A DNA stretch of 64,000 nt. Origin: an uncultured Mycoplasmatota bacterium. Lineage in GTDB: Bacteria; Bacillota_I; Bacilli_A; RF39; UBA660. The position numbers and the translations under genes were made by a program. This document shows positions 41,329 through 51,793 of this stretch, piece by piece. Location: NCBI GenBank assembly GCA_900545005.1, contig UQXO01000005.1:1-64000 (forward strand), given 5' to 3'. The notes below the pieces were generated by a model. The model was not told the DNA's origin. It did not search any database and worked only from the letters and a program-made list of their open reading frames with translations. Each line of letters opens with the position of its first letter. Position 1 is the stretch's first letter.

Positions 41329-43125
41329 ATGTTTGAAAAGAAATTAACAGGTTATGCAAGCATCGACAAACCACAAAATAAAGGAGCAAAATTTTTTGAG
41401 GCTCATCCTATAATACCAGATATTAATATATATACAGCCATTAAGGTTATTAGTAGTTTTTATCGTGATGAAAAGGCAGTTGATTGTTTAAAATTATCAG
41501 CAACTTATCAACAGTTATTAGATGATGCTGTTACAGTATCGATGGCTTTAAAAGAGTTGGGAGTTAGAAAAGAGGATATTATTACCGTATCTATGCCTAA
41601 TTTTTATCAGGCCGTAGCTGTTTTTATGGCCGCTAATAGAATTGGGGCGACAACAACATTTTTAAATTCTTTTGCACCAGATGAAGAAATTGTATCATAT
41701 TTAAATTTGTTTGAAAGTCCCGTTTATATAAATTTTAATCGTAGTGATGAAGAAAATCAGAAGATTGTAGATAAAACTCATGTTAGATATGTTATTACTC
41801 TAGATAAAAGTAAAGTTAATTCTTTAAGTCTTAATGGTAATTATCATTTAACTAAAAGTAATACGATTGATTTTAATACTTTAGGATGTTTGGCTAAGTT
41901 TCAAAAGAAGACTTTAGAAAATCCTTTTAATGCTTTAGATGATGCTTTAATCCTTTATACTAGTGGGACAACAGGAAAGCCTAAGGCAGTAGTTTTAACA
42001 AATAAGAATATTTTAGCCGCCGCTACTTATTTAAAAAATTCAACTCATATTAGTGATACTCGGGGAGAAAAAAGTTTAGTTTGTGTCCCATTTACTTATC
42101 CTTATGGTTTTTCTACTTCAACACTTATGTCGTTAATGTGTGGAAGAACAGCCATTTTGGCTCCAGATTTATCCAAGGATAATTTATATTATTATTTGGC
42201 TAAAAATCCTAATATAATATTTGGAAGTCCAGCCCTTTTAGAATTAATGATGATAAATGCTCCGAAAGATTTTGATTTATCTTCGATTAAAACTTTTATC
42301 TCTGGTGGTGATTTCTTAACTCCGGCAAATGCTAAAAGAGGAGAAGATTTCTTTCAAGAACATAAGGCAAAGACGGTTATTACAAATGGCTCGGGAAATG
42401 CGGAAACTGTTTCTTGTGGTACAAATTCGGTAGGAATTGAAGTAAAACCAGAAACGGTTGGACGAGTTTTAACCGGCAGCGATTGCTTAGTTATAGATAT
42501 GGATAAATACAATAATAATAGAACAATAGAAGAAAAGAAAATAGGCGAAGAAGGTTTACTGCTTATTGGCGGTGAGCATGTTTTCAAAGAATATTATAAA
42601 AAACCAGAGTTAACTAAAAAGGCTAAAATTGTTGTTAATGGAAAAAATTATGTAGCAACGGGAATGTTTGGGAGGCTTGATAATGATGGCTATTTCACTT
42701 TAACTGGTCGTCAATCAAGATTTTATATAATATCTACTTTAAATAAAGTTTATTTAGATTATGTTCAGGGAGTTATAAGTAATTTTCCTTGTGTGAAAGA
42801 CTGTGCTGTTGTTAAAGTTGATACTAATGATGGAAGTCTTGCGGCAAATAAAGCCTATATTGTTCTAGATAAAAGTAAAATGTTAGATAATAAAGATTTT
42901 ACTAGTCAAATACTTGATTTGTGTTTAAAGCCTATTAAAATGGTAAATGGTGATGTTGTTCAATTAAAAGAATATGAAATTCCTGCCTATATCGAGTTTG
43001 TTAATGCACTTCCTAGAAGAAAAGGAACTGAAAAAGTAGATTATCAATTGTTAGAACAAAAGGCAGCCGATGATTTAAAAAAGGGCGAATCTCAAAAATT
43101 TTATAAGTTAGAACTTGCAAAATAA
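41329..43125 (+). CDS. AMP-forming acyl-CoA synthetase-like enzyme
   Basis: 598 residues. P-loop LYTSGTTGKPKAVVLTN (about 211-227), YGFSTSTLMSL, and TGMFGRLDNDGYFTLTGRQ with the hinge Asp/Arg. The usual catalytic C-terminal Lys region is at PRRKGTEKVDYQ. These enzymes activate a carboxylic acid as acyl-AMP and pass it to CoA or a carrier protein. The N-terminus (AKFFEAHPIIPDINIYTAI) is family-unusual. No carrier protein gene is near. AGGAGAAG precedes the ATG. Confidence 0.85.
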   Translation: MFEKKLTGYASIDKPQNKGAKFFEAHPIIPDINIYTAIKVISSFYRDEKAVDCLKLSATYQQLLDDAVTVSMALKELGVRKEDIITVSMPNFYQAVAVFMAANRIGATTTFLNSFAPDEEIVSYLNLFESPVYINFNRSDEENQKIVDKTHVRYVITLDKSKVNSLSLNGNYHLTKSNTIDFNTLGCLAKFQKKTLENPFNALDDALILYTSGTTGKPKAVVLTNKNILAAATYLKNSTHISDTRGEKSLVCVPFTYPYGFSTSTLMSLMCGRTAILAPDLSKDNLYYYLAKNPNIIFGSPALLELMMINAPKDFDLSSIKTFISGGDFLTPANAKRGEDFFQEHKAKTVITNGSGNAETVSCGTNSVGIEVKPETVGRVLTGSDCLVIDMDKYNNNRTIEEKKIGEEGLLLIGGEHVFKEYYKKPELTKKAKIVVNGKNYVATGMFGRLDNDGYFTLTGRQSRFYIISTLNKVYLDYVQGVISNFPCVKDCAVVKVDTNDGSLAANKAYIVLDKSKMLDNKDFTSQILDLCLKPIKMVNGDVVQLKEYEIPAYIEFVNALPRRKGTEKVDYQLLEQKAADDLKKGESQKFYKLELAK

Positions 43126-43142
43126 AATGCAGGTTCTTTATT
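43111..43142 (+). terminator. Terminator overlapping the ligase stop
   Basis: GAACTTGCA, loop with the stop codon, TGCAGGTTC, then T-rich. Confidence 0.65.
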
Positions 43143-43196
43143 TATATTCAGAGACTTATTTGATATAATTAATATTATAGGATAGGAGTTGATAAT

Positions 43197-45515
43197 ATGC
43201 AAAGAGGTGTTTATTTTCCAATGCTGGCATTGCCATTTAGTTTTTTAATGCTAATATTATATTTTGCAAAAGAACATATTAATACGAAAGAAACAAAAAT
43301 ATTTGGGGTACTTATTGTATCTAATTTTTTAGGGCTACTTATAGAAATAATGTGTACGGTAGCTTCGATAATATATTTTAAACATCCTCACATAAGTAAT
43401 TTTATTTATAAAGCGTATTTAATGTATATAATCGTATGGATATCTACATTTGCTTATTATGTTTTTAGTGTAACCAGACCTAGAGGTTTAGAAGTAAGAA
43501 AAGGAAGAATTAAATTATTTACTTTATATTATTTATTGGTGGCAATTTTTTTAACTGTTTTGCCAATTCAATCAGTTATTGAAGATGATTTTAGGACTAG
43601 ATATACTTGTGGCCCTTGTGTTAGTTTTTCTTATATAATTTCTTTTGTGGCTATAATGGTGGTTTTAGTATGTTTAATATTAAATTATAGAAAATTGAAA
43701 ACCAAAAAATTAATTCCTGTATATTTGTTTTTGATAATTGGTTCAATTGCTATACTTATTCAATCATCACACCCAGAAATTTTAATGATGACATATGTAG
43801 AAACTTTTATTTGCGTAATAATGTATTTTACTATTGAAAATCCTGATTTAAAAATGGTTAATCAATTAGAACTTGCTAAAAATGAAGCCGAAAAAGCCAA
43901 CCGAGCTAAGTCAGATTTCTTATCTAGTATGTCTCATGAGATTAGAACACCTTTAAATGCTATTGTTGGGTTATCTAATGATATTAAAGAAAGAGGTAAT
44001 TGTCCAAAAGATATGCAAGAAGATCTTAATGATATAGTTAATGCTTCGAATACTTTACTTGAAATAGTTGGTAATATTATGGATATTAATAAGATAGAAT
44101 CTGATAAGATGGAAATTATTGAAGTTCCTTATAACTTTAAAGAAGAGATAGAGACTTTAGCAAGAATAGATTCGGTAAGAATTGGGGAAAAACCAATCGA
44201 ATTAACGGTTGATGTAGCTAGTGATATGCCTTATGAATTAATTGGTGATAAAGGACATATTAAAGAGATAGTTAATAATTTGTTATCCAATGCCATCAAA
44301 TATACTGATAAAGGCAAGATTGAATTAAGTGCAAAATGTATAAATAAAGATGATATTTGTAATTTATATATTACTTGTAAAGATACCGGAAAAGGTATAA
44401 AAGCCGAGAATATTAGTCGATTATTTAATAAGTTTGATAGATTAGATGCGGAAAGAAATACGACCGTTGAAGGAACGGGACTTGGTCTTGCTATTACGAA
44501 AAAATTAGTTGAATTAATGGGTGGTAAAATTAATGTAGAATCAACTTTTGGTAAAGGTTCAATCTTTATGGTAAATGTTCCTCAAAGAATAGGGATGATG
44601 AGTAAACCTTTAACTAAAGAAGAATTAAATAATACAGCTGAGTTGATATTAGATTTAAGTAAGAATAATATTGATTATAGTAAAAAGAAAATCTTAGTAG
44701 TTGATGATAACAAATTAAATATTAAAGTAGCTAGAAGAGCCTTAGAGCCTTTACATTTTAAAGAAATTGATGAGGCTGAAAATGGGTTAGTATGTGTTAA
44801 TAAAATCAAAGATGGTAATACTTATGATATTATTTTAATGGATATAATGATGCCGGTTATGAGTGGAGAGACTGCTCTTAAAAATTTAAAAGAAATAGAA
44901 GGGTTTAATATTCCTGTTATCGCCTTGACAGCGGATGCCATTGCCGGAGCCGAAGAGAAGTATAAAGAAGAAGGATTTACTAGTTATATATCTAAACCAT
45001 TTAGTAAAGATCAAATAAAACTTAAATTAGATAAAGTATTTGAAGAATTAGAAAATAATAATAAAGATAATGCCAAAAAAGAAAATCCCAAAGATAAAAA
45101 TGTAAATAAAAAATTAGATAAAAATACAAATAACAACAATAAAGATAATGATAATAAAACCTATGATGAAAAGTATTTGTTAGATAATGGAATTGACTAT
45201 AAGAAGGGTGTAGAGTTATTTGGAGATATCACCACTTATAAAGAAATGTTAAGTGATTGGTATAAAGATTCTTTAAATAAATTTAAGAAAATAAAAGAAT
45301 TATTAGATAAGAAAGATATGCCAAATTATAGTGTAGAAGTACATTCCTTAAAGAGTGATGCCAAGTATTTTGGAATGGATAAGTTAGCTAGTATTTCTTT
45401 AGACCATGAGTTAAAGAGTAAAGAAAACGATACTGATTATGTAACTAAGAATTTTAAGACTCTAGAAAAAGAAGTGAAAAGAATAATTCAAGTAGTAAGT
45501 AAGTACTTAGATTAG
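43197..45515 (+). CDS. Hybrid sensor histidine kinase with receiver and HPt domains
   Basis: 772 residues. About 1-215: seven membrane helices (7TM sensor type). Kinase with [17 protein letters not shown] (His about 248), [14 protein letters not shown] and [12 protein letters not shown]. Receiver domain [13 protein letters not shown] ... [13 protein letters not shown] (Asp about 550) with the LTADAIAG and SKPF switch residues. An Asn/Lys-rich linker follows (about 620-655), then HPt with [14 protein letters not shown] (His about 716). A complete internal phosphorelay; the output regulator is elsewhere. Terminator at 45498-45532. Confidence 0.92.
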   Translation: MQRGVYFPMLALPFSFLMLILYFAKEHINTKETKIFGVLIVSNFLGLLIEIMCTVASIIYFKHPHISNFIYKAYLMYIIVWISTFAYYVFSVTRPRGLEVRKGRIKLFTLYYLLVAIFLTVLPIQSVIEDDFRTRYTCGPCVSFSYIISFVAIMVVLVCLILNYRKLKTKKLIPVYLFLIIGSIAILIQSSHPEILMMTYVETFICVIMYFTIENPDLKMVNQLELAKNEAEKANRAKSDFLSSMSHEIRTPLNAIVGLSNDIKERGNCPKDMQEDLNDIVNASNTLLEIVGNIMDINKIESDKMEIIEVPYNFKEEIETLARIDSVRIGEKPIELTVDVASDMPYELIGDKGHIKEIVNNLLSNAIKYTDKGKIELSAKCINKDDICNLYITCKDTGKGIKAENISRLFNKFDRLDAERNTTVEGTGLGLAITKKLVELMGGKINVESTFGKGSIFMVNVPQRIGMMSKPLTKEELNNTAELILDLSKNNIDYSKKKILVVDDNKLNIKVARRALEPLHFKEIDEAENGLVCVNKIKDGNTYDIILMDIMMPVMSGETALKNLKEIEGFNIPVIALTADAIAGAEEKYKEEGFTSYISKPFSKDQIKLKLDKVFEELENNNKDNAKKENPKDKNVNKKLDKNTNNNNKDNDNKTYDEKYLLDNGIDYKKGVELFGDITTYKEMLSDWYKDSLNKFKKIKELLDKKDMPNYSVEVHSLKSDAKYFGMDKLASISLDHELKSKENDTDYVTKNFKTLEKEVKRIIQVVSKYLD

Positions 45516-45532
45516 TATTTACTTTTTTCTTT
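45498..45532 (+). terminator. Terminator of the hybrid kinase gene
   Basis: AGTAAGTACT, loop with the stop, AGTATTTACT, then TTTTTT. Confidence 0.75.
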
Positions 45533-45569
45533 TGTTTTTTTATAATCGAAAGAGAAGTGAGAGGTAAGT

Positions 45570-46007
45570 ATGATAAATACAAAATTAACAAGATTGGCAA
45601 GTAAAATAGCGTATGAAGCTCATAAAAATCAATTTGATAAAGCAGGAGTTCCTTATATATTTCATCCTATTCATATAGCAGAGGGTATGACTACAGAAAT
45701 AACTTGTATAGTGGCTCTTTTACATGATGTTGTTGAGGATAGTAATATTACTTTAGATGATTTAAGTAAGTATTTTGATAGTACGGTAATTGAAGCTTTA
45801 AGAATATTAACTAAGAAGAATGATGATAATTATGAAGAATATATTAAAAGGGTAAAAACTAATGAGATAGCTACGATAGTTAAGTTAAAAGATTTAGAAC
45901 ATAATATGGATTTAACAAGATTAGATGAAGTTACAGAAGATGATATTAAAAGAAATGAAAAGTATGAAGATGCTATTTCTTATCTAGAAATGGTTGAGCT
46001 TATCTAA
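45570..46007 (+). CDS. HD-domain protein, MESH1/small-alarmone-hydrolase-like
   Basis: 145 residues. AYEAHKNQFDKAGVPYIFHP, IVALLHDVVEDSN (HD motif about 50-51), ITLDDLSKYF and VKLKDLEHNMDL form the (p)ppGpp hydrolase half of RelA/SpoT. The synthetase, TGS and ACT domains are absent, as in stand-alone small alarmone hydrolases. Could cleave (p)ppGpp or NADPH as MESH1 does. GAGAGG precedes the ATG. Confidence 0.85.
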   Translation: MINTKLTRLASKIAYEAHKNQFDKAGVPYIFHPIHIAEGMTTEITCIVALLHDVVEDSNITLDDLSKYFDSTVIEALRILTKKNDDNYEEYIKRVKTNEIATIVKLKDLEHNMDLTRLDEVTEDDIKRNEKYEDAISYLEMVELI

Positions 46008-46092
46008 AAATCTCAATTTGGTGTAAAAATAGCTTATCTAAAAATATCGATTTGGTGTATATTTTGTATTTTGAAATTTCCAATTTGGTACA
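45998..46092 (+). repeat. Direct repeats at the 3' end of the HD gene
   Basis: GCTTATCTAAAAATCTCAAT (45998-46017, then TTGGTGTA) recurs at 46032 with two changes. A third, weaker copy ends TTTCCAATTTGGTACA at about 46077-46092. Period about 34-40. The first copy contains the stop codon of the HD gene. Confidence 0.7.
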
Positions 46093-46183
46093 TTTTAAGG
46101 TTTAAATTAATAAATATATTGAATTTTAGTTGCAATTTGTAAACAAGTGTGCTAGTATAAACAGCAACCAGGGGGAATGGTTG

Positions 46184-46666
46184 ATGAAAAAGAATAAAAA
46201 GAAGCTAGTGATACTAGGGATTATTGGTATTTTAATAGGACTTACTAGTATGATAATTGGTCTATATATATGGTGTATGCATACTGATCATACAAAAGAA
46301 ATATGTCCAATTACAAGATTATTGAGTGCTATATATTATGTATATCCAGAGGCTAAAGGACTGGGGTCACATCAGGTTAAAAACATGTTAATAGCATATG
46401 ATAAGGCTTCTAAAGAGATTGTTAATGTTTCTTATGGAGAGATTATTGAGCCGGTTTATAAAGTAAAAACAGTTGAGGCAATAGTTAATTGTGATGCGAC
46501 TGGTCAAATTTATTACGAAGCTCCAGAGGGGTATATTTTACGTAATGATGGTATTGCTGAAAAGAAAATAAAAATTGGGGAACAATTTAGAGGTTTATAT
46601 GGGGTTACAACTTATTTTAAAGATGGTACGACTGAAGAGTTAGTTATTATGGATTATTCTAAATAA
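46184..46666 (+). CDS. Exported protein of a CxxTxHxxExC family (member 1)
   Basis: 160 residues from ATG 46184 (GGGGGA site). A membrane anchor (LVILGIIGILIGLTSMIIGL) is followed directly by CMHTDHTKEICPITRL and a small outer domain. The C-terminal part is VSYGEIIEPVYKVKTVEAIV ... APEGYILRNDG ... FRGLYGVTTYFKDGTTEEL. Two more genes with the same Cys/His/Glu motif follow. The motif could bind a metal or form a disulfide. No known family recognised. Confidence 0.7.
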   Translation: MKKNKKKLVILGIIGILIGLTSMIIGLYIWCMHTDHTKEICPITRLLSAIYYVYPEAKGLGSHQVKNMLIAYDKASKEIVNVSYGEIIEPVYKVKTVEAIVNCDATGQIYYEAPEGYILRNDGIAEKKIKIGEQFRGLYGVTTYFKDGTTEELVIMDYSK

Positions 46667-46724
46667 TTTTTAGTTGCTTTTAGAAATAATAAGTGTATAA
46701 TAACAATTACCTAAGGGGGATATT

Positions 46725-47162
46725 ATGAAGATAGATAAAGAAAATTTAAAGAGATATGTGGCTTGTGGAGCATTGCTTTCAGTGCTTTCAGGAACTTCAG
46801 TGGGATTAGCGGTTAACTGCAAGAAGACTAATCATACAGAAGAGAAGTGTGCAATAGCTAAAATTATGGATATACTACCACCAAAGACTTATGAGAATGG
46901 GGATTTTATTATTCCTAATAGTTCTAAGCATATGGCTAATGAAATGTATCGTGAATATGTTAATACTTCTAAAGATATAGTTTATATTGAAAGTGGTCGT
47001 ATTACTTATCCGGTATATTTTGAAAAAATTACACCTGAATATACAACTGGTTATAAATTTGATGATATGTTTGATGGTGAGTATGGCTTGACAGCTCATT
47101 TTGCAGATGGAAGTAGTAAATCTTTAGTTTTAGTTAAAGATAAGAAACATAATAATAGATAA
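46725..47162 (+). CDS. Exported protein of a CxxTxHxxExC family (member 2)
   Basis: 145 residues. Signal/anchor segment about 10-30 (YVACGALLSVLSGTSVGLAV), then CKKTNHTEEKCAIAKIMDIL. The end, DGEYGLTAHFADGSSKSL, parallels GLYGVTTYFKDGTTEEL of member 1, and IESGRITYPVYFEKI parallels VSYGEIIEPVYKVK. It has its own promoter (TTGCTT, 16 bases, TATAAT, in 46673-46700) and a GGGGGAT ribosome binding site. Confidence 0.7.
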   Translation: MKIDKENLKRYVACGALLSVLSGTSVGLAVNCKKTNHTEEKCAIAKIMDILPPKTYENGDFIIPNSSKHMANEMYREYVNTSKDIVYIESGRITYPVYFEKITPEYTTGYKFDDMFDGEYGLTAHFADGSSKSLVLVKDKKHNNR

Positions 47163-47274
47163 GAATCTACTTGTAAACTGGTTATTTCATTGTTTTTGGA
47201 GTGCTAGTTTATGAGTTTTTTATTGCCTTTTAGATTGGAAGATGATAAAATATCTTGGCAAATGGATGGTTATT

Positions 47275-48204
47275 ATGAATATTAAAATTAATAAAGATAA
47301 AATAAAGATGTTTGGAACTTTTACTATAGTTAGTGCTTATATGTTAGGACAGTTAAAATTAGAAGTGTCTTGTAGAGAGACTAAACATAGAGAAGAATTA
47401 TGTCCGGTTACAAGATTAGAAATGCTTTTAGGATTAGATACGACTGCTATGGATCATCAAGAAAATAATATTTGGAAAGAGTTGAATACTGGGGATGGTG
47501 TTTTTCCTAAATTTGGTATTTTAGAACATAAGTATATTAGTTATGGTAGAATATTAAATCCAGATGGTGAGATACCTAAGTATTCTTGTTTAAATGTTTT
47601 AGATGATGGAAATATGTTTGAAATTATAAAGGATGAACGTTGCGAAAGAGTTGGAACTGGCTACTTAACTGGGGATGATTATGTAGAACTAAGAAGTACT
47701 AGAGATACTGATACTTTAGTGACTGGAGAATATAGCAATGCTTTTGCGGGGGTATCATCAGATATTTTTAAAATTCTTAATTCAATAAATTATATTGGAC
47801 CTGTAGGTAAGGGTTATCCTGATGCGGTAGTATTAGAAGATCGTGATGGTAATAAAAAAGAAGTTGTTTCTTTAAATAATGCTTTAACGGAAGAACAAGT
47901 AGCTAAATTATTTAAGACTTATTATTTTGATGAAAATGATGGTTTCTATAAAATTGATGAAGATTTATTCACTGAGTTTATGAGAACAGCATTTGCTACA
48001 AGGGAATATGCCAATAAGATTGTTACTGTTGATGTAGTTAATGGTCATAAAAATATAACAGTAACTTGTCCAGCTGGATATGTTCTTAATGATAAAGGAT
48101 TATGTTATCGTGATATTAATCCTTATGAAGATTTCTCTTTCTATTCATTTAGAATGGCTGATTATCTTAATAAAGAAACTTATGTTAGAAAATTAGTAAA
48201 ATAA
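47275..48204 (+). CDS. Exported protein of a CxxTxHxxExC family (member 3, longer)
   Basis: 309 residues from ATG 47275 (GGATGG site). Anchor MFGTFTIVSAYMLGQL, then CRETKHREELCPVTRLEML. Further Cys pairs at SCLNVLDDGN ... ERCERVG and CPAGYVLNDKGLCY suggest disulfides. Segment YISYGRILNPDGEIP corresponds to the SYGEIIEP/SGRITYP segment of members 1 and 2. The middle part (about 100-250) is an insertion without recognised family. Confidence 0.7.
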   Translation: MNIKINKDKIKMFGTFTIVSAYMLGQLKLEVSCRETKHREELCPVTRLEMLLGLDTTAMDHQENNIWKELNTGDGVFPKFGILEHKYISYGRILNPDGEIPKYSCLNVLDDGNMFEIIKDERCERVGTGYLTGDDYVELRSTRDTDTLVTGEYSNAFAGVSSDIFKILNSINYIGPVGKGYPDAVVLEDRDGNKKEVVSLNNALTEEQVAKLFKTYYFDENDGFYKIDEDLFTEFMRTAFATREYANKIVTVDVVNGHKNITVTCPAGYVLNDKGLCYRDINPYEDFSFYSFRMADYLNKETYVRKLVK

Positions 48205-48211
48205 ATTATGG

Positions 48212-48247
48212 AAAATTGGTACTTATTATGGTACTGATTTTTTATTT
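48212..48247 (+). terminator. Terminator of the three-gene family cluster
   Basis: AAATTGGTAC, loop, GGTACTGATTTTTT. Confidence 0.55.
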
Positions 48248-48342
48248 TGGAGAAAAATTTGTCAAAAGGTTAAATGTTGCTTTTAAAGCGACCACTTTTA
48301 AAACTTAATATGATATACTTAAGTGGTCTTGTGAGGAAGTTT

Positions 48343-50148
48343 ATGATTAATAAAATAAAAAATATGTTACTTTATAATATTCGAGAATTAATTATATTTC
48401 AAGGAACTTTTAAAATTACGAGTTTCTTAGTTTTTACACCGTTATTTTTAAATCTTTTTAATGTAATTATGCGAATTACGGGGTATGATTATTTGACTTT
48501 AGAAAATATTTCTAGGTTTCTTCTTAATCCATTAGTACTTATTATGCTTATATTATTAATACTCTTTATGATGGTTTATACTTTCTTTGATTTAAGTACG
48601 ATAATAATTATCTTAGATGCTTCATATCAAGAGAAAAGGGTTGAACTTAGAGAAGTTTTAAGCCTTTCTTTAAGAAAATCAATAGAAGTTTTTAAGATAA
48701 AGAATATTCCTTTAGCGTTTATGATTTTATTTTTGATACCTTTCTTAAATATTGGGGTAGTATCAGGATTTATATCTTCTATTAAGATACCAGAGTTTAT
48801 TATGGACTATATTAATGGGAATATCTTATTTATGAGTATTTTCTGGGTAGTATTTATATTTCTAGGTCTTCTTCTTCTTAGATGGTTGTATGCCATTCAT
48901 TATTATGTTTTAGAGAATTGTGATTTTAAAGAGGCAAGATTAAGAAGTATTAATCTAGGGAAGAAGAGATATTTTTTAGACTTAGGAAAGTTAATTTTAT
49001 TTCAAGGAATAGGATATCTTATATATATAGTATTTGTTTTAATAGGAATGGCACTCATCTATCTAATCTATAAGTTACTAAGTAAAATCTTAATAATTAG
49101 TAGTGTTTTTATTACTATTATTGCCTTATTTTTAGCGCTTTCTTTGATTTTGTTTGCCTCTTTATCAATGCCTCTTTGTTATGCGGTTTTAAGTATAATG
49201 TACTATCAAAAGAAAGATAAAAAAGGAGAAATAATTAGACATATTAAGTTTAATAAGAAAAAAAGAATAGTTATTCCCACAAAGAGATGGCAACATTTTA
49301 AAGTGTCTTTAGGACTCATAGTAATTATTACAGGAAGTGTTTTTACTTATGGAATAGTTACTAATAAGTATAATTTTAATATTGAGTATATTAAGAATAC
49401 AGAGATAACGGCACATCGAGGAGATACTTCTTTATATCCGGAGAATACTATTGAGGCTTTTAAGGGGGCAGTAGAAAAACAAACTGACTGGATTGAATTA
49501 GATGTTCAAGAGACTAAAGATAAGAAAGTTGTTGTAAGTCATGATGCTAATTTAAAGAGAGTAGCAGGTATTGATAGAAATATTTATGATATGAATTATG
49601 ATGAAGTAAAGAAAGTTATACTTATGGAGATAGGTAATGTAAAAATTCCTACTTTAGAAGAGGTTTTAAAATGGATGATTTTAACTAATGTGAAGTTAAA
49701 TATTGAGTTAAAACCTTATAGTGATGATGATTCGTTAGTAAAGAATACTGTAGATTTGATTGAGAAATATCATTTAGAAGAGCGGGTTGTACTTTCTTCT
49801 AGTAAGTATAGTATTTTAGAAAATATAAAAAATATTAATAACAGAATACAAACAGCATATATAATGAGTATTGCTTATGGAGATTTATTGAAGTTAGATA
49901 AAGCCGATAATTTTAGTATTGAGTCATCTATGATTAACTCTTCTTTGGTAAAGAAGATTCACAACGATGGGAAAGAAATATATGCTTGGACAGTTGATAG
50001 TAAAGATAATATTAATAAGATGTTAGATTTAAATGTTGATAATATTATTACAGATGATGTAGAATTAACTTATAAGTTATTATTTGCTAGTAAGAGTAGT
50101 AATTTAGTAGCGGTTTATCTTAAATGGATAGAAAGAATATTTAGATAG
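48343..50148 (+). CDS. Membrane-bound glycerophosphodiester phosphodiesterase
   Basis: 601 residues from ATG 48343 (GAGGAAG site; an upstream in-frame start at 48274 overlaps a likely promoter). The first about 340 residues hold eight or so membrane helices of the GDPD membrane domain. The catalytic domain starts at ITAHRGDTSLYPENTIEAF (about 355-373) with ELDVQETKDKKVVVSHD and ELKPY, the His/Glu/Asp set of GDPD. It hydrolyses glycerophosphodiesters or lipoteichoic acid-type polymers at the outer membrane face. It runs 2 bases before the next gene. Confidence 0.9.
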   Translation: MINKIKNMLLYNIRELIIFQGTFKITSFLVFTPLFLNLFNVIMRITGYDYLTLENISRFLLNPLVLIMLILLILFMMVYTFFDLSTIIIILDASYQEKRVELREVLSLSLRKSIEVFKIKNIPLAFMILFLIPFLNIGVVSGFISSIKIPEFIMDYINGNILFMSIFWVVFIFLGLLLLRWLYAIHYYVLENCDFKEARLRSINLGKKRYFLDLGKLILFQGIGYLIYIVFVLIGMALIYLIYKLLSKILIISSVFITIIALFLALSLILFASLSMPLCYAVLSIMYYQKKDKKGEIIRHIKFNKKKRIVIPTKRWQHFKVSLGLIVIITGSVFTYGIVTNKYNFNIEYIKNTEITAHRGDTSLYPENTIEAFKGAVEKQTDWIELDVQETKDKKVVVSHDANLKRVAGIDRNIYDMNYDEVKKVILMEIGNVKIPTLEEVLKWMILTNVKLNIELKPYSDDDSLVKNTVDLIEKYHLEERVVLSSSKYSILENIKNINNRIQTAYIMSIAYGDLLKLDKADNFSIESSMINSSLVKKIHNDGKEIYAWTVDSKDNINKMLDLNVDNIITDDVELTYKLLFASKSSNLVAVYLKWIERIFR

Positions 50149-50149
50149 T

Positions 50150-51766
50150 ATGAAAAAATTAAATAACAAATGGAAATATGGTATATTGGTGGTTTTTTTC
50201 TTAGTTTTAGCTAATTTAGAGTTTTTAGTTCGAAAAGATTTAATCTATGGTCATGATATATATTTTCATTTGGCAAGAATAAAGGGGATTAGTGATAGTA
50301 TTAAAGCGGAAACTATTCCGGCTTTGATTTATCCTGGTTATTTAAATGGGTACGGATATCCCAATGGGGTCTTTTATGCAGATATATTTCTTTATTTGCC
50401 GGCTTTATTAGTCTATTTGGGTTTAAATATTAATATTGCGTATAAGATAATGATGATTTTGATAAATATAGGTGTTTTTGGTAGTATGTATTATGCTATG
50501 AAAAAGATTGCTAAAAATAAATATACCGCTTTAATAGTGGGTTTAATGTATTTGATGAGTTCATATAAATTTTGTGATATGTTTTTAAGAGCTGCATTAG
50601 GTGAGACTTTAGCGTTTGTGTTCTTTCCTTTATTTATCTTGGGACTTTATAGTATCTTTTATGGCGATAAGAAGAATTGGTACTACTTTACTATTGGATT
50701 AATTGGGATTTGCTTTTCGCATAATTTAAGTTTACTTATGTGCTTAATGGTCACGATATTGGTATTTTTTCTAAATATTAAAGAAGTTTTTAAAGATAAA
50801 GAACGTTTTAGAAAGTTAATGATTGGAGGAATCTTAGCAATCTTAATATGCTTATCTTTTATTGGCCCAATGGCGGAGATGATGGTTTCTGATAAGTTTA
50901 GCTATAGCACTTTACTTGGAAGTGATATGGTTGTAAAAAGGGCCGCTAATCCTTTATATGCGATTATAGCGATTCCAAGTGGGGCTAGTCCATGGCAACC
51001 AATGGGGATTGGACTTATTTTTATCTTTTTATTAGTCTATTTAAGAAAAGTAATGATTAAAGATAAGAAAGATAATAAATTTAGTAGAGATATGTTATTC
51101 TTAGGACTAGTATTTTTAATCTTAAGTACCTCTATATTTCCTTGGAATTTAGTTAAGAATGTCTTAGGAATTATTCAGTTTCCATGGCGTTTTTATATGT
51201 TAGTAACTATTTTATTATTAGTAGGATTTGGCATAAAGATTAGTAATTATAAGAATTTAAATAAAAGAGTATTTACAATAGTAGTAAGTGCTTTTATGAT
51301 AGAGACTTTCTTAATAGGAAGTGTATATCATTTACGTTTTAATGGATTGGATGATAGTAAAGAGTATTGGATTAGTCAAGGAGAGTATGTTCCAGTTAAT
51401 GTAGATTTGGAATATTTAAAGACAAGGGGAGATATTATAACTTCTAATGAAGATGTGAAGACAACCTTTGAAAGAAAGGGGATAAATCTAGAGATAAGTT
51501 ATAGTGATAATAATAGTGATGATACTTATTTAGAGTTACCTTTAGTCTATTATAAAGGGTATGTGGCTAAAGAAGATAATAATACTTTAGAAGTAATAAA
51601 AAGGGATAATGGTTTAGTTAGAGTTTACCTAAATAATAGTGAAGGTAATATTAAAGTTTATTATGGTTTTACTAAAGTAAGAATAGTGTGTTTAATTATA
51701 TCTGTTATTGCTTTAGGAGGGTTTATTATTATAATAAAGAATCAAAAGAAAAATTATTTGATATAA
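50150..51766 (+). CDS. Multi-pass membrane protein, YfhO/GT-C glycosyltransferase-like
   Basis: 538 residues with about 12 helices. The loop after helix 1, LIYGHDIYFHLARIKGISD, has the acidic residue arrangement of GT-C glycosyltransferases using lipid-linked sugars. A late soluble domain (about 385-500) is followed by a final helix. It is co-transcribed with the GDPD gene, so both may act on cell-envelope glycolipids or teichoic acids (inference). Confidence 0.7.
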   Translation: MKKLNNKWKYGILVVFFLVLANLEFLVRKDLIYGHDIYFHLARIKGISDSIKAETIPALIYPGYLNGYGYPNGVFYADIFLYLPALLVYLGLNINIAYKIMMILINIGVFGSMYYAMKKIAKNKYTALIVGLMYLMSSYKFCDMFLRAALGETLAFVFFPLFILGLYSIFYGDKKNWYYFTIGLIGICFSHNLSLLMCLMVTILVFFLNIKEVFKDKERFRKLMIGGILAILICLSFIGPMAEMMVSDKFSYSTLLGSDMVVKRAANPLYAIIAIPSGASPWQPMGIGLIFIFLLVYLRKVMIKDKKDNKFSRDMLFLGLVFLILSTSIFPWNLVKNVLGIIQFPWRFYMLVTILLLVGFGIKISNYKNLNKRVFTIVVSAFMIETFLIGSVYHLRFNGLDDSKEYWISQGEYVPVNVDLEYLKTRGDIITSNEDVKTTFERKGINLEISYSDNNSDDTYLELPLVYYKGYVAKEDNNTLEVIKRDNGLVRVYLNNSEGNIKVYYGFTKVRIVCLIISVIALGGFIIIIKNQKKNYLI

Positions 51767-51793
51767 TCTTAAGTATTGACTGGATGTGGAAAG

